A DNA stretch of 62,884 nt from Variovorax guangxiensis (GCF_003952165.1 NZ_RXFT01000025.1:1-62884); one strand, 5' to 3'; counted from the first letter of the stretch, positions 38,331-46,799 are shown. Notes: generated from the sequence alone by a model not told the origin. A program made the numbers and translations.

Positions 38331-38354
38331 CTACTGACAAGACGCTGTCAGTAG
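38331..38354. promoter_or_regulatory. Perfect 24-bp palindrome, probable WYL/YafY operator
   Basis: CTACTGACA-N6-TGTCAGTAG, a perfect 9-bp inverted repeat 54 bases before the VOC gene and just after the phoH terminator. The last gene of that operon encodes a YafY/WYL regulator of the kind that binds TGACA/TGTCA palindromes, so it is the likely binding site. Binding is inferred. Confidence 0.7.
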
Positions 38355-38408
38355 GGCGCCAGCACCATCCGGGCTCCTTCCAACGCAACGAAAGAAAGAG
38401 AGTCCCGA

Positions 38409-38780
38409 ATGCAGAACGCCATCACCTGGTTCGAAATCCCTGTCGCCGACATCAATCGCGCACAGGCCTTCTACGAAACCGTGCTCGCCCGCAAGCTGCG
38501 CCGCGAAGACTTCGGCGGCGAGACGCTGGCCATCTTCCCGCACGACAAGCCCGCCACCGGAGGCGCCCTGCAGGCAGGCGCCAATGCCAGCGCACGCGCC
38601 GGCACGGGCATCCGCATCTACCTCGACTGCAATCCAAGCATCGATGCCGCGCTGGCGCGGATCGAAGCCGCCGGTGGGCAGATCGTGTCGCCCAAAGCGG
38701 CGCTGCCGCCCGGCCTTGGCTTCATCGCCCACCTGCGCGACACCGAAGGCAACGAAGTCGGCCTGCACTCGCTGGAGTGA
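38409..38780 (+). CDS. VOC-family protein (glyoxalase-like)
   Basis: A 123-residue protein of the vicinal-oxygen-chelate superfamily, built of paired beta-alpha-beta-beta-beta modules. NAITWFEIPVADINRAQAFYETVL at the start and GFIAHLRDTEGNEVGLHS at the end are typical. Many such single-domain proteins have no known substrate. It is the first gene of a four-gene operon (VOC, EVE, GyrI-like, YafY) with 6 bases to the next gene. An AAAGAGAG ribosome site precedes it. Confidence 0.85.
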   Translation: MQNAITWFEIPVADINRAQAFYETVLARKLRREDFGGETLAIFPHDKPATGGALQAGANASARAGTGIRIYLDCNPSIDAALARIEAAGGQIVSPKAALPPGLGFIAHLRDTEGNEVGLHSLE

Positions 38781-38786
38781 TTCGCC

Positions 38787-39236
38787 ATGACGCAGCGCAA
38801 CTGGATCGCAGTGGCCAGCGCCGAGCATGCGCGGCGCGGGCGCGACCACCGGCCGCTGGGCTTCATGCAGGTCGGCCACGGCAAGCACGCGCCGCTCAAG
38901 CGGCTTTCGGCGGGCGACCGCGTCGCCTACTATTCGCCGGCCACCATGTTCGGCGGCACGGACAGGCTGCAGAGCTTCGTGTCGATCGGCATCGTGCAGC
39001 CGGGCGAACCCTACGAATTCGACATGGGCAACGGCTTCGTGCCTTGGCGGCGCGACGTGGTCTACGCCGCCGGGCACGAGGCGCCGATCGCCCCGCTGAT
39101 CGAACGGCTGGCCTTCATCGAGAACCCCAGGCAGTGGGGCTACAAGTTCCGCTTCGGCATGTTCGACATCAGCGACGCCGACATGAAGCTGATCGCACAG
39201 GCCATGAAGGCCGACCTGAAAACACTATCGCTTTGA
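38787..39236 (+). CDS. EVE-domain protein
   Basis: A 149-residue EVE/YTH-like domain protein. The opening NWIAVASAEHARRG and GDRVAYYSPATMFGG and the closing FRFGMFDISDADMKLI segments fit the EVE fold, which reads modified nucleobases; some members take part in defence or RNA-modification sensing. It lies between a VOC and a GyrI-like gene in one operon. Whether it binds modified DNA, RNA or a small molecule is not known. Confidence 0.85.
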   Translation: MTQRNWIAVASAEHARRGRDHRPLGFMQVGHGKHAPLKRLSAGDRVAYYSPATMFGGTDRLQSFVSIGIVQPGEPYEFDMGNGFVPWRRDVVYAAGHEAPIAPLIERLAFIENPRQWGYKFRFGMFDISDADMKLIAQAMKADLKTLSL

Positions 39237-39249
39237 GGAGAGAAAGCAC

Positions 39250-39699
39250 ATGGAACCAGTCCGCCAACGCCAGGATGCATTCCGCGTCTCGGGCCTCACC
39301 ATCCGCACCACCAACCGCGAGGAACGCGACCCTGCAACCGCCCGCCTCGGCCAGTTGTGGGGCCGATTCTTCGGCGAGGAAACCTATGCATCGACGCCAC
39401 AGCGCACCGCCGACATGCGCATCTTCAGCCTCTATTCGGCCTACGAATCGGACAAGGATGGCGCGTTCGACGTCACGGCGGGCGTCGCGGTCTCGGGCGG
39501 CGAGAACAGCCTCGCCGTGGAAGCCGGTGACTACCTGGTCTTCAACGGCGAAGGGCAGATGCCGCAGATGGTGATCGCCACGTGGGAGCGCATCTGGCAG
39601 TATTTCGAGGCGCACCCGGAAATCGCACGCCGCTATCGCAGCGACTTCGAGGCCTACGAAGGGCCGGACAAGGTGGCGATCCACATCGGAGTTTCATGA
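39250..39699 (+). CDS. GyrI-like / effector-binding domain protein
   Basis: A 149-residue protein with the GyrI-like (AraC effector-binding, SOUL-like) fold: FRVSGLTIRTTNREE at the start, LGQLWGRFF, the DVTAGVAVSGGE strand, AGDYLVFNGEG and WQYFEAHPEIARRYRSDFEAY. Stand-alone members bind hydrophobic ligands or, in E. coli GyrI/SbmC, inhibit gyrase. It starts 13 bases after the EVE gene in the same operon, with a GGAG ribosome site. Confidence 0.85.
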   Translation: MEPVRQRQDAFRVSGLTIRTTNREERDPATARLGQLWGRFFGEETYASTPQRTADMRIFSLYSAYESDKDGAFDVTAGVAVSGGENSLAVEAGDYLVFNGEGQMPQMVIATWERIWQYFEAHPEIARRYRSDFEAYEGPDKVAIHIGVS

Positions 39700-39766
39700 G
39701 CATCACCCCCAAGAGCCGGCGCGACCCGCCCGCACGCCACCCTCGCCCGCTCGCCAGGGCCTGCTG

Positions 39767-40534
39767 ATGCGCCGCGCCGACCGCCTCTTCCAGCTCGTGC
39801 AGCTCATCCGCGGGCGCCGGCTGACCACGGCCGCGTTCCTGGCGCAGCGCCTCGAGGTGTCGGAGCGCACGGTGTACCGCGACATCGCAGACTTGCAGCA
39901 CCAGGGTGTGCCCATCGAGGGCGAGGCTGGCGTGGGCTACCGGCTGGGCGCGGGCTTCGAGTTGCCGCCGCTGATGTTCACGCAGGACGAGGCCGCGGCG
40001 CTGGTGGCCGCGGCGCGGCTCGCGCAGAGCTGGGTCGATCCGGCGCTGGCGCGCGACATCGAGACCGGACTGGGCAAGATCCTGTCGGTGCTGCCGCCCG
40101 CGGCGCGCGTCTCGGCCGAGGCGCTGGCGCTCTACGCGCCCGGACTGGGCCTGGACGACACCCTCCGCGCGCGGCTGCAGACGCTGCGCGAGGCGACCCA
40201 GTCGCACAACAAGCTGCGGCTGCACTACCGCGACGTCTCGGGCGACGCCAGCGAGCGCACGGTGCGTCCGCTGGGCTGCTTCTATTGGGGCAAGGTCTGG
40301 ACGCTGTCGACCTGGTGCGAGCTGCGCGACGATTTCCGGGGCTTCCGGCTGGATCGCATGGACGCGATCGACGTGCTGCCCGACCGCTTTCGAGACGAGC
40401 CGGGCAAGACGCTGGCCGACCTTCTGCGGCAAGTCAATGCCGAGACGGCGCATGGCAAGGTGGTGCCGCAGAAGCCGGACGGCCAGCCGTCGTGGTCCAG
40501 CAGCAAAAGCGGCAGCGGTAGCGCGACCAGCTGA
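39767..40534 (+). CDS. YafY-type HTH/WYL-domain transcriptional regulator
   Basis: A 255-residue regulator: N-terminal helix-turn-helix (about 1-55, with LTTAAFLAQRLEVSERTVYRDIADLQ) and a WYL domain (about 140-215; the motif is degenerate here, in RPLGCFYWGKVWTLSTWCELRDDFRGFRLDRM). WYL domains sense nucleic acids or ligands. The basic, Ser/Gly-rich C-terminal tail is unusual. It ends the VOC-EVE-GyrI operon, after a 67-base gap, and most likely controls it through the 24-bp palindrome at 38331. Convergent with dnaB. Confidence 0.88.
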   Translation: MRRADRLFQLVQLIRGRRLTTAAFLAQRLEVSERTVYRDIADLQHQGVPIEGEAGVGYRLGAGFELPPLMFTQDEAAALVAAARLAQSWVDPALARDIETGLGKILSVLPPAARVSAEALALYAPGLGLDDTLRARLQTLREATQSHNKLRLHYRDVSGDASERTVRPLGCFYWGKVWTLSTWCELRDDFRGFRLDRMDAIDVLPDRFRDEPGKTLADLLRQVNAETAHGKVVPQKPDGQPSWSSSKSGSGSATS

Positions 40535-40550
40535 CTTCGGCGCCGCCGGG

Positions 40551-41957
40551 TCAGTACTCGTCGTTGTTGCTGTAGCCGACCAGGTTCTCGAACTTGGTCA
40601 GCGGCTTCAGGAAGGCCAGCTTGACGGTGCCGGTGGGGCCGTTACGGTGCTTGCTGATGATCACCTCGGCAACGCCCGGCTCCTTCGACTCCTTGTTGTA
40701 GTAGTCGTCGCGGTAGATGAACATGATGATGTCCGCGTCCTGCTCGATGGCGCCGGATTCGCGCAGGTCGCTCATCATGGGACGCTTGTCGGTACGGCTT
40801 TCCACGCCGCGGCTGAGCTGCGACAGTGCGATCACCGGGCACTTCAGCTCCTTGGCGAGCATCTTCAGGCCGCGCGAGATTTCGCCCACGGCCGTGGCCC
40901 GGTTCTCGTCGCCTGAACTGCTGGTGGACATCAGCTGCAGGTAGTCGACCACGATCAGGCCGAGCCGCCCGTACTGGCGCGCAAGGCGGCGCGCATTGGC
41001 CCGCAGCTCACTTGTGGAAAGGCCCGGGGTCTCGTCGATGTGCAGCGACACGGTGCGCAGCTTCTCGATGGCCTCGGTCAGACGCGGCCACTCCTCGTCG
41101 GTGAGCTTGCCGGTGCGAAGGTGGCCCTGGTCGATGCGGCCGATGGAGCCCACGATACGCACCGCCAGCTGGGCGGCGCCCATTTCCATGGAGAACACGG
41201 CCACCGGCAGGCCTTCGTCGAGCGCCACGTGCTCGGCGATGTTGATCGCGAGCGAGGTCTTGCCCATCGAGGGACGCGCGGCCAGCACGATCATGTCGCC
41301 CGGCTGCAGGCCGGAAGTCATCTTGTCGAAGTCGTTGAAGCCGGTGCGAACGCCCGTGATGTCGTTCGGGTTCTCGGCCATCTCGGTCACGCGGTCGAGC
41401 AGGTCGACCACCAGGGCATCCATGCTCTGGAAGCCCTGCTTCATCCGCGTGCCTTCTTCGCCGATGTTGAAGATCTTCTGTTCGGCCTCGTCGAGGATCT
41501 TGTCGACCGCCTTGCCCTGCGGATTGAAGGCGTTGGTCGCGATCTCGTCGCTGGCGGAAACCAGCTTGCGCAGGATGGAGCGCTCGCGAACGATCTCGGC
41601 GTAGCGGCGGATGTTGCTCGCGCTGGGCACGTACTGCGCGAGCGAGTTCAGGTACACCAGCCCGCCGATCTCGTCGGCCTTGCCGAGGTTCTGCAACTGC
41701 TCGTAGACCGTGATCACGTCCGCCGGCTTGCTGGCGTTGATCAGCCCGCCGATGGCCGCGTAGATCAGCTTGTGTTCGTGGCGGTAGAAGTCGCCGTCGA
41801 CCAGCAGGTCGCCCATGCGGTCCCAGGCGCCGTTGTCGAGCAGCAGGCCGCCGAGCACGCTCGATTCGGCCTCGATGGAGTGAGGCGGAATGCGCAGTTG
41901 GGCGACTTGGCGGTCGGCCGACGGATCATTGTCGGCATAGGAGAAAACGGCGGACAT
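40551..41957 (-). CDS. dnaB: Replicative DNA helicase DnaB
   Basis: A 468-residue hexameric helicase that unwinds DNA at the replication fork. The N-terminal domain (about 15-120) and RecA-like C-terminal ATPase with Walker A ARPSMGKTS, and motifs FSMEMGAAQL and LSQLSRGVESR, are complete. No intein. The ATG at 41957 is the usual DnaB start (MSAVFSY); the frame continues upstream without a start of its own. It lies behind rplI, as in many betaproteobacteria, but a terminator at 42081 separates the two. Confidence 0.96.
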   Translation of the reverse strand: MSAVFSYADNDPSADRQVAQLRIPPHSIEAESSVLGGLLLDNGAWDRMGDLLVDGDFYRHEHKLIYAAIGGLINASKPADVITVYEQLQNLGKADEIGGLVYLNSLAQYVPSASNIRRYAEIVRERSILRKLVSASDEIATNAFNPQGKAVDKILDEAEQKIFNIGEEGTRMKQGFQSMDALVVDLLDRVTEMAENPNDITGVRTGFNDFDKMTSGLQPGDMIVLAARPSMGKTSLAINIAEHVALDEGLPVAVFSMEMGAAQLAVRIVGSIGRIDQGHLRTGKLTDEEWPRLTEAIEKLRTVSLHIDETPGLSTSELRANARRLARQYGRLGLIVVDYLQLMSTSSSGDENRATAVGEISRGLKMLAKELKCPVIALSQLSRGVESRTDKRPMMSDLRESGAIEQDADIIMFIYRDDYYNKESKEPGVAEVIISKHRNGPTGTVKLAFLKPLTKFENLVGYSNNDEY

Positions 41958-42080
41958 GGGGCCTTGAAAGTTAACAAAGCATGCTACGCGCGCTGCGGCC
42001 GCGACGCCATGCATAACGCTGTGTACGTGCTGTGCAAAACCCTGTGGACAGTCACTGAACAAGCCTTGAAGAACAAAAAC

Positions 42081-42104
42081 AAAAGCCGCCCGAAGGCGGC
42101 TTTT
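42081..42104 (-). terminator. Intrinsic terminator after rplI
   Basis: AAAAGCCGCC-CGAA-GGCGGCTTTT: a 10-bp stem with a 4-base loop, followed on the minus strand by more T's. It ends the rpsF-priB-rpsR-rplI operon before dnaB. Confidence 0.88.
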
Positions 42105-42131
42105 GCGCAGCGCACGAGGCGCTGTGGACGA

Positions 42132-42584
42132 TCAGGCGGTTTCGCCGTAGACCGTCACGGTGATGTCGACCACCACGTCGGTGTGCAGAGCCACGCTCAC
42201 GGTGCTGTCGCCGACGATCTTGATCGGACCGTTGGGCAGGCGCACTTGCGACTTTGCAACCTTGTAGCCCTGCTTGCCCAGCTCTTCGGCGATGTCGCCG
42301 TTGGTGACCGAGCCGAACAGACGGCCGTCCACGCCAGCCTTTTGCGTCAGCTTGATGGTCGTGCCACCGAGCTTTTCGCCTTGAGCTTGCGATTCGGCCA
42401 GCTTGGCGGCCGCAGCCTTTTCGAGTTCGGCGCGCTTGGCTTCGAATTCGGCCTTGTTGGCAGCGGTGGCGCGGCGGGCGCGGCCCGACGGAATCAGGAA
42501 GTTGCGTGCGTAGCCGTCCTTGACCTTGACGATGTCGCCCAGGGCACCGACGTTGACAACCTTGTCCAGAAGAATGATTTGCAT
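42132..42584 (-). CDS. rplI: 50S ribosomal protein bL9
   Basis: A 150-residue bL9, complete with the N-terminal domain (MQIILLDKVVNVGALGDIVKVKDGYARNFLIP), the long central helix (KAEFEAKRAELEKAAAAKLAESQ) and the C-terminal domain. Last gene of the rpsF operon, 12 bases after rpsR. Confidence 0.98.
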   Translation of the reverse strand: MQIILLDKVVNVGALGDIVKVKDGYARNFLIPSGRARRATAANKAEFEAKRAELEKAAAAKLAESQAQGEKLGGTTIKLTQKAGVDGRLFGSVTNGDIAEELGKQGYKVAKSQVRLPNGPIKIVGDSTVSVALHTDVVVDITVTVYGETA

Positions 42585-42596
42585 GGTGTCGACTCC

Positions 42597-42878
42597 TTAG
42601 ACGCGGTGCTGGTCGCTGTACGGCACCATGGCCAGGAAGCGTGCGCGCTTGATGGCGGTATTCAGCTGGCGCTGGTAGATCGCGCGCGTGCCGGTCAGGC
42701 GCGCGGGGATGATCTTGCCGTTTTCGCTGATGAAGTCACGCAGCGTGTCGATGTCCTTGTAGTCGATTTCCTCGACGCCAGCGACGGTGAAGCGGCAGAA
42801 GCGCTTGCGCTTGAACAGCAGCGACTGGGTGTTGCGCTTCGGGCGCTTGTCTTTGTTGAATTTCTTGAACGTGGCCAT
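42597..42878 (-). CDS. rpsR: 30S ribosomal protein bS18
   Basis: A 93-residue bS18 with the C-terminal core (ISENGKIIPARLTGTRAIYQRQLNTAIKRARFLAMVPY) and an N-terminal basic extension (FKKFNKDKRPKRNTQSLLFKRKRFCRF). bS18 pairs with bS6 on the platform of the 30S subunit, and the pair can bind the rpsF leader. Sits between priB and rplI. Confidence 0.98.
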   Translation of the reverse strand: MATFKKFNKDKRPKRNTQSLLFKRKRFCRFTVAGVEEIDYKDIDTLRDFISENGKIIPARLTGTRAIYQRQLNTAIKRARFLAMVPYSDQHRV

Positions 42879-42899
42879 TTCGGGACCTCTTGTCGAAAA

Positions 42900-43214
42900 T
42901 TAATCTTGCTGAAAATCCTGGATGTGCAGGACCGGATGCTTGCCGTTGCCCGGTGTCGCGAGGAAGCCCTGAAAACGCCAGAGACTTCCCATCGACTGTC
43001 TTGCGAGCCGTTCGGCGATGGCGCCGAAGGCAACGGCCTTGAGGGCCGTCTTCACCTGCCTGGGCTTTCCTGCCTCCTGGAGCGTCGACTCGTGCTCGAG
43101 CTTCAGGTCTAGGGCGGGCAAGCCGGCTGGCGTGAATCGCAGGTTTCCGAGTTCGGCAACGGAGGCGGTCAGCAGCAGCTGGTTGACCCCGGTTGCCGCA
43201 GCGGCGGCAGTCAC
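42900..43214 (-). CDS. priB: Primosomal replication protein PriB
   Basis: A 104-residue OB-fold single-stranded-DNA-binding protein, a partner of PriA in restarting stalled replication forks. The NQLLLTASVAELGNLRFTPAGLPALDLKLEHES segment is the PriB/SSB-like start. A GTG at 43214 opens the frame, 4 bases after the rpsF stop; an ATG just before it hits a stop after two codons. Its place between rpsF and rpsR is the standard betaproteobacterial order. Confidence 0.92.
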   Translation of the reverse strand: MTAAAAATGVNQLLLTASVAELGNLRFTPAGLPALDLKLEHESTLQEAGKPRQVKTALKAVAFGAIAERLARQSMGSLWRFQGFLATPGNGKHPVLHIQDFQQD

Positions 43215-43218
43215 GCCA

Positions 43219-43593
43219 TCAGTTGTTGTTGGCGGCGTACTCGGCCTGCTGGGCCTTGCGGGCCTCTTCGCGCTCGACCGTCTTCATCATCGACGAAGGA
43301 CCGGTTTCGGCCTTCTTCTTCTGGACGGTCAGGTGACGCAGCACGGCGTCGTTGAACTTGAACGCGTGTTCGAGTTCGCCCATCACGGTCTGCTCAGCTT
43401 CGATGTTGACGCACAGGTAGTGGGCCTTGTTGAGCTTGTTGATCTGGTAGGCCAGCTGACGGCGGCCCCAGTCTTCGACGCGGTGGACCTTGCCGCCGCC
43501 GGCCGTGATCAGACCCTTGTAGCGCTCCAGCATGGCCGGAACTTGTTCGCTCTGATCCGGGTGGATCAGCAAAATGATTTCGTAGTGACGCAT
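43219..43593 (-). CDS. rpsF: 30S ribosomal protein bS6
   Basis: A 124-residue bS6 with the family start MRHYEIILLIHPDQSEQVPAML, the VHRVEDWGRRQLAYQINKLNKAHY core and a charged C-terminal tail. An AAGGAG ribosome site precedes the ATG. First gene of its operon; a -10 box at 43674 and a hairpin leader at 43604 stand upstream. Confidence 0.98.
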   Translation of the reverse strand: MRHYEIILLIHPDQSEQVPAMLERYKGLITAGGGKVHRVEDWGRRQLAYQINKLNKAHYLCVNIEAEQTVMGELEHAFKFNDAVLRHLTVQKKKAETGPSSMMKTVEREEARKAQQAEYAANNN

Positions 43594-43603
43594 GGCACTC
43601 CTT

Positions 43604-43634
43604 GTGGATTCTTCCGAGGAAGAGGAAAAGCCAC
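43604..43634 (-). promoter_or_regulatory. Hairpin in the rpsF leader, candidate S6:S18 site
   Basis: The inner perfect repeat TCTTCC-GA-GGAAGA lies within an outer GTGG/CCAC pair, directly upstream of the rpsF ribosome site in a leader of about 75 bases. Bacterial rpsF leaders often bind the S6:S18 pair for feedback. This hairpin is in the right place, but I cannot confirm the CCG-type recognition loop. Confidence 0.45.
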
Positions 43635-43673
43635 CTGCAGCGTCGGGCGCAGTGTGGCAAGGCAAAGCCGGCG

Positions 43674-43703
43674 ATTATAGCCCTGTCGGAAGCGATCCGG
43701 CAA
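43674..43703 (-). promoter_or_regulatory. Promoter of the rpsF operon
   Basis: On the minus strand a TATAAT -10 (43674-43679) and a TTGCCG -35 (43698-43703), 18 bases apart. The predicted transcript starts about 75 bases before rpsF. The -35 lies next to the stop codon of the upstream gene at 43709. Confidence 0.7.
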
Positions 43704-43708
43704 GACTC

Positions 43709-44170
43709 TCAGTCGTTGAGCGCCTTGTCGAGCGCCGCGGCCTTCTCGGGCCCGACGGCGGCGCGGATCTTCGGGGCCAGCGCCAGCAGGTCTTCGTAGC
43801 TGGTCGTGCCCTCGACCTGCAGGTTGAGCCGGAAGCCCTTCAGGCCGAGGCTGCCGGTCAGCTGGGTCGCGATCGGGTAGGCGTCCTTGTAGCGCTGCTG
43901 CCTGCTGCGCCCGGAGGAGCCCTGGGCGGGCGCCGCTGCAGCGGCCGCCGCCTCTGCGGGAGCCGTCGCGCTGCCCGCCACAGGCTCCAGCACGCCCAGG
44001 CCGACCATCTGGTCGATGTCTTCGCGCACGATGCCCATGCCCGCGGCCAGCACGTCATCGACCGATCTTTTGCCGTCGAACAGGATGAACGCCGAGCGCT
44101 GCCGTGGCGACAGCGGGATGGAGCGGTCTTTCAGGGCCTGGTGGCCTGCTTCTGTCTTGACGAGGATCAT
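43709..44170 (-). CDS. Conserved protein of unknown function
   Basis: A 153-residue cytoplasmic protein. The N-terminal half (about 1-65) is helical with a winged-helix-like pattern (SPRQRSAFILFDGKRSVDDVLAAGM); an Ala-rich linker (about 68-88) leads to a C-terminal helical part (RYKDAYPIATQLTGSLGLKGF). It has no motif I can name. It lies upstream of the rpsF operon on the same strand, and the ppsA stop is 138 bases away. Confidence 0.7.
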   Translation of the reverse strand: MILVKTEAGHQALKDRSIPLSPRQRSAFILFDGKRSVDDVLAAGMGIVREDIDQMVGLGVLEPVAGSATAPAEAAAAAAAPAQGSSGRSRQQRYKDAYPIATQLTGSLGLKGFRLNLQVEGTTSYEDLLALAPKIRAAVGPEKAAALDKALND

Positions 44171-44257
44171 GGTGTTCTTCCCTTCCGGGATACGCCCGTG
44201 AGTCCCGCCAGTCTGGCATCAAATACGCAATTTGTTTCAATCACCGGCCCGGGTCGC

Positions 44258-44282
44258 GGGAATCCCCCCATGGGGATTTCCG
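44258..44282. repeat. Hairpin between ppsA and the 43709 gene
   Basis: Near-perfect stem GGGAATCCCC/GGGGATTTCC with a short loop. No T run follows on the minus strand, so it is at best a weak terminator for ppsA. Confidence 0.4.
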
Positions 44283-44308
44283 CAATCCAGAGCTCCGGCT
44301 TCGCCGGC

Positions 44309-46702
44309 TCAGCGCTTGGCGAGCTGCTGCCAGGTGTCGATCACGCTGTCGGGATTCAGCGAGATCGATTCGATGCCCTGCTCCGCCAGCCACAACGCGA
44401 AGTCGGGGTGGTCGCTGGGGCCCTGGCCGCAGATGCCGACGTACTTGCCCTGCGACTTGCAGGCCTTGATGGCGCGGCTCAGCATGGCCTTGACGGCCGG
44501 GTCGCGCTCGTCGAAGTCGGCGGCCAGTAGTTCCAGGCCCGAGTCGCGGTCCAGGCCCAGGGTGAGTTGGGTCAGGTCGTTCGAGCCGATCGAGAAGCCG
44601 TCGAAGTACGCCAGGAACTCGTCGGCCAGCACGGCGTTGCTCGGCACCTCGCACATCATGATCAGCTTGAGCTCGTTGTCGCCGCGCTTCAAGCCATGCT
44701 CGGCCAGCAGGCCGGTCACGCGCTCGGCCTGGCCAAGGGTGCGCACGAAGGGCACCATGATCTGCACGTTGGTCAGGCCCATGTCGTTGCGCACGCGCTT
44801 GAGCGCCTCGCATTCCATGGCGAAGGCCTCGCCGAAGTCGGCGCTCAGGTAGCGCGCGGCGCCGCGGAAGCCCAGCATCGGGTTCTCTTCCTCGGGCTCG
44901 TAGCGGCTGCCGCCGATCAGCTTGCGGTACTCGTTCGACTTGAAGTCCGACAGGCGCACGATCACCTTCTTCGGCCAGAAGGCCGCGGCGATGGTCGCGA
45001 TGCCCTCTGCAACCTTGTCGACGTAGAAGGCGCGCGGCGAGGCGTGGCCACGGGCCACCGACTCGACAGCCTTCTTCAGGTCGTTGTCGACGTTCGGGTA
45101 GTCGAGGATCGCCTTCGGGTGCACGCCGATGTTGTTGTTGATGATGAACTCCAGGCGCGCGAGGCCCACGCCGTGGTTCGGCAGCTGCGCGAAGTCGAAG
45201 GCGAGCTGGGGGTTGCCCACGTTCATCATGAGCTGGATGTCGATCTCGGGCATCACGCCGCGCTGCACCTCGGTCACCTCGGTTTCGAGCAGGCCGTCGT
45301 AGATGAAGCCGGTGTCGCCCTCGGCGCAGCTCACCGTGACCAGCGTGCCGTCCTTCAGCAGGTCGGTGGCGTCGCCGCAGCCGACGACGGCCGGAATACC
45401 CAGCTCGCGCGCGATGATGGCCGCGTGGCAGGTGCGCCCGCCGCGGTTGGTGACGATGGCCGAAGCGCGCTTCATCACCGGTTCCCAGTTGGGGTCGGTC
45501 ATGTCGGTGACGAGCACGTCGCCAGCCTGGACCTGGTCCATCTCGCTGATGCTGTGCACCAGCCGAACCGGGCCGGTACCGATCTTCTGGCCGATGGCAC
45601 GGCCTTCGGCCAGCACCGCGCCCTTGCCCAGCAGCTTGTAGCGCTGCTCGGCCTTGCCCTGCTGCTGGCTCTTCACCGTCTCGGGACGCGCCTGCAGGAT
45701 GTAGAGCTGGCCGTCGGTGCCGTCCTTGCCCCACTCGATGTCCATCGGCCGGCCGTAGTGTTCCTCGATCACCAGCGCGTACTTGGCGAGCTGCTCGACC
45801 TCGGTGTCGGTCAGCGAGTAGCGGTTGCGCTGCTCGGCCTTCACGTCGGTAGTCTTGACCAGCTTGCCGGTGGCCTTCTTCTCCTCGGGCGTGGCGAACT
45901 CCATCTGGATCAGCTTGGAGCCGAGGTTGCGGCGGATCACGGCCTTCTTGCCGGCCTTCAGGGTCGGCTTGTGCACGTAGAACTCGTCGGGATTCACGGC
46001 GCCCTGCACCACCGTCTCGCCCAGGCCGTAGCTGGAGGTGATGAAGGCCACGTCCTCGAAGCCCGATTCGGTATCGATGGTGAACATCACGCCGGCGGCG
46101 CCGAGGTCGGAGCGCACCATGCGCTGCACGCCGGCCGACAGCGCGACCACGTCGTGCTCGAAGCCCTTGTGCACGCGGTAGCTGATGGCGCGGTCGTTGT
46201 AGAGGGAGGCGAACACCTCCTTCATCTTGTGCAGCACGTCGTCGATGCCGACCACGTTCAGGAAGGTTTCCTGCTGGCCCGCGAAGGAGGCGTCGGGCAG
46301 GTCTTCGGCGGTGGCGGACGAGCGCACGGCGAACGAGGCGGCCGGGTTGCCCGCGCTCAGCGTGGCGAAGGCTTCGGTGATGGCCTTCTGCAGGTCGGCC
46401 GGGAACGGCTGGGCCTCGACCATGCCGCGGATCTCGGCGCCGGCGGCGGCCAGCGCGCGCACGTCGTCGACGTTCAGGGCGGCCAGGCGCTTGCTGATCT
46501 TGTCGGCCAGGCCGTCATGGGCCAGGAACTGGCGGAAAGCGTGCGCCGTGGTCGCGAAACCGGTGGGCACCCGCACGCCCTGGGGCAACTGCGAGATCAT
46601 TTCGCCGAGGCTGGCGTTCTTGCCGCCAACCGCCTCGACGTCGGTCATTCTCAGGTTTTCAAACGGTACGACCAGGGCGGTCGCGTCGAAAAGTGCAGAC
46701 AT
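44309..46702 (-). CDS. ppsA: Phosphoenolpyruvate synthase
   Basis: A 797-residue PEP synthase (pyruvate + ATP to PEP + AMP + Pi), the gluconeogenic entry from pyruvate. The order is an N-terminal ATP-grasp domain (VGGKNASLGEMI, SSATAEDLPDASFAGQQETFLN), the swivelling phospho-His domain with the catalytic His in GGRTCHAAIIARELGIPAVVGCG, and the C-terminal PEP/pyruvate barrel (GSNDLTQLTLGLDRDS, ICGQGPSDHPDF). ATG at 46702 is the usual start; the longer frame upstream is not family. Divergent from ppsR, which regulates it. Confidence 0.97.
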   Translation of the reverse strand: MSALFDATALVVPFENLRMTDVEAVGGKNASLGEMISQLPQGVRVPTGFATTAHAFRQFLAHDGLADKISKRLAALNVDDVRALAAAGAEIRGMVEAQPFPADLQKAITEAFATLSAGNPAASFAVRSSATAEDLPDASFAGQQETFLNVVGIDDVLHKMKEVFASLYNDRAISYRVHKGFEHDVVALSAGVQRMVRSDLGAAGVMFTIDTESGFEDVAFITSSYGLGETVVQGAVNPDEFYVHKPTLKAGKKAVIRRNLGSKLIQMEFATPEEKKATGKLVKTTDVKAEQRNRYSLTDTEVEQLAKYALVIEEHYGRPMDIEWGKDGTDGQLYILQARPETVKSQQQGKAEQRYKLLGKGAVLAEGRAIGQKIGTGPVRLVHSISEMDQVQAGDVLVTDMTDPNWEPVMKRASAIVTNRGGRTCHAAIIARELGIPAVVGCGDATDLLKDGTLVTVSCAEGDTGFIYDGLLETEVTEVQRGVMPEIDIQLMMNVGNPQLAFDFAQLPNHGVGLARLEFIINNNIGVHPKAILDYPNVDNDLKKAVESVARGHASPRAFYVDKVAEGIATIAAAFWPKKVIVRLSDFKSNEYRKLIGGSRYEPEEENPMLGFRGAARYLSADFGEAFAMECEALKRVRNDMGLTNVQIMVPFVRTLGQAERVTGLLAEHGLKRGDNELKLIMMCEVPSNAVLADEFLAYFDGFSIGSNDLTQLTLGLDRDSGLELLAADFDERDPAVKAMLSRAIKACKSQGKYVGICGQGPSDHPDFALWLAEQGIESISLNPDSVIDTWQQLAKR

Positions 46703-46799
46703 GGGAAAGCTCCAGAAGTTGAAACCTGTGCCGCATGCAGACGGCGCGGCACGATCGTTCTCGTTGCTTTGGGTGCGGGCGCGGTGTGCATGGAGAGAA

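Noticed and set aside
41958..42080. Origin-like sequence (CTGTGGACA) between dnaB and rplI
   Set aside because: It does not match the DnaA box TTATNCACA, and no cluster of boxes is present.
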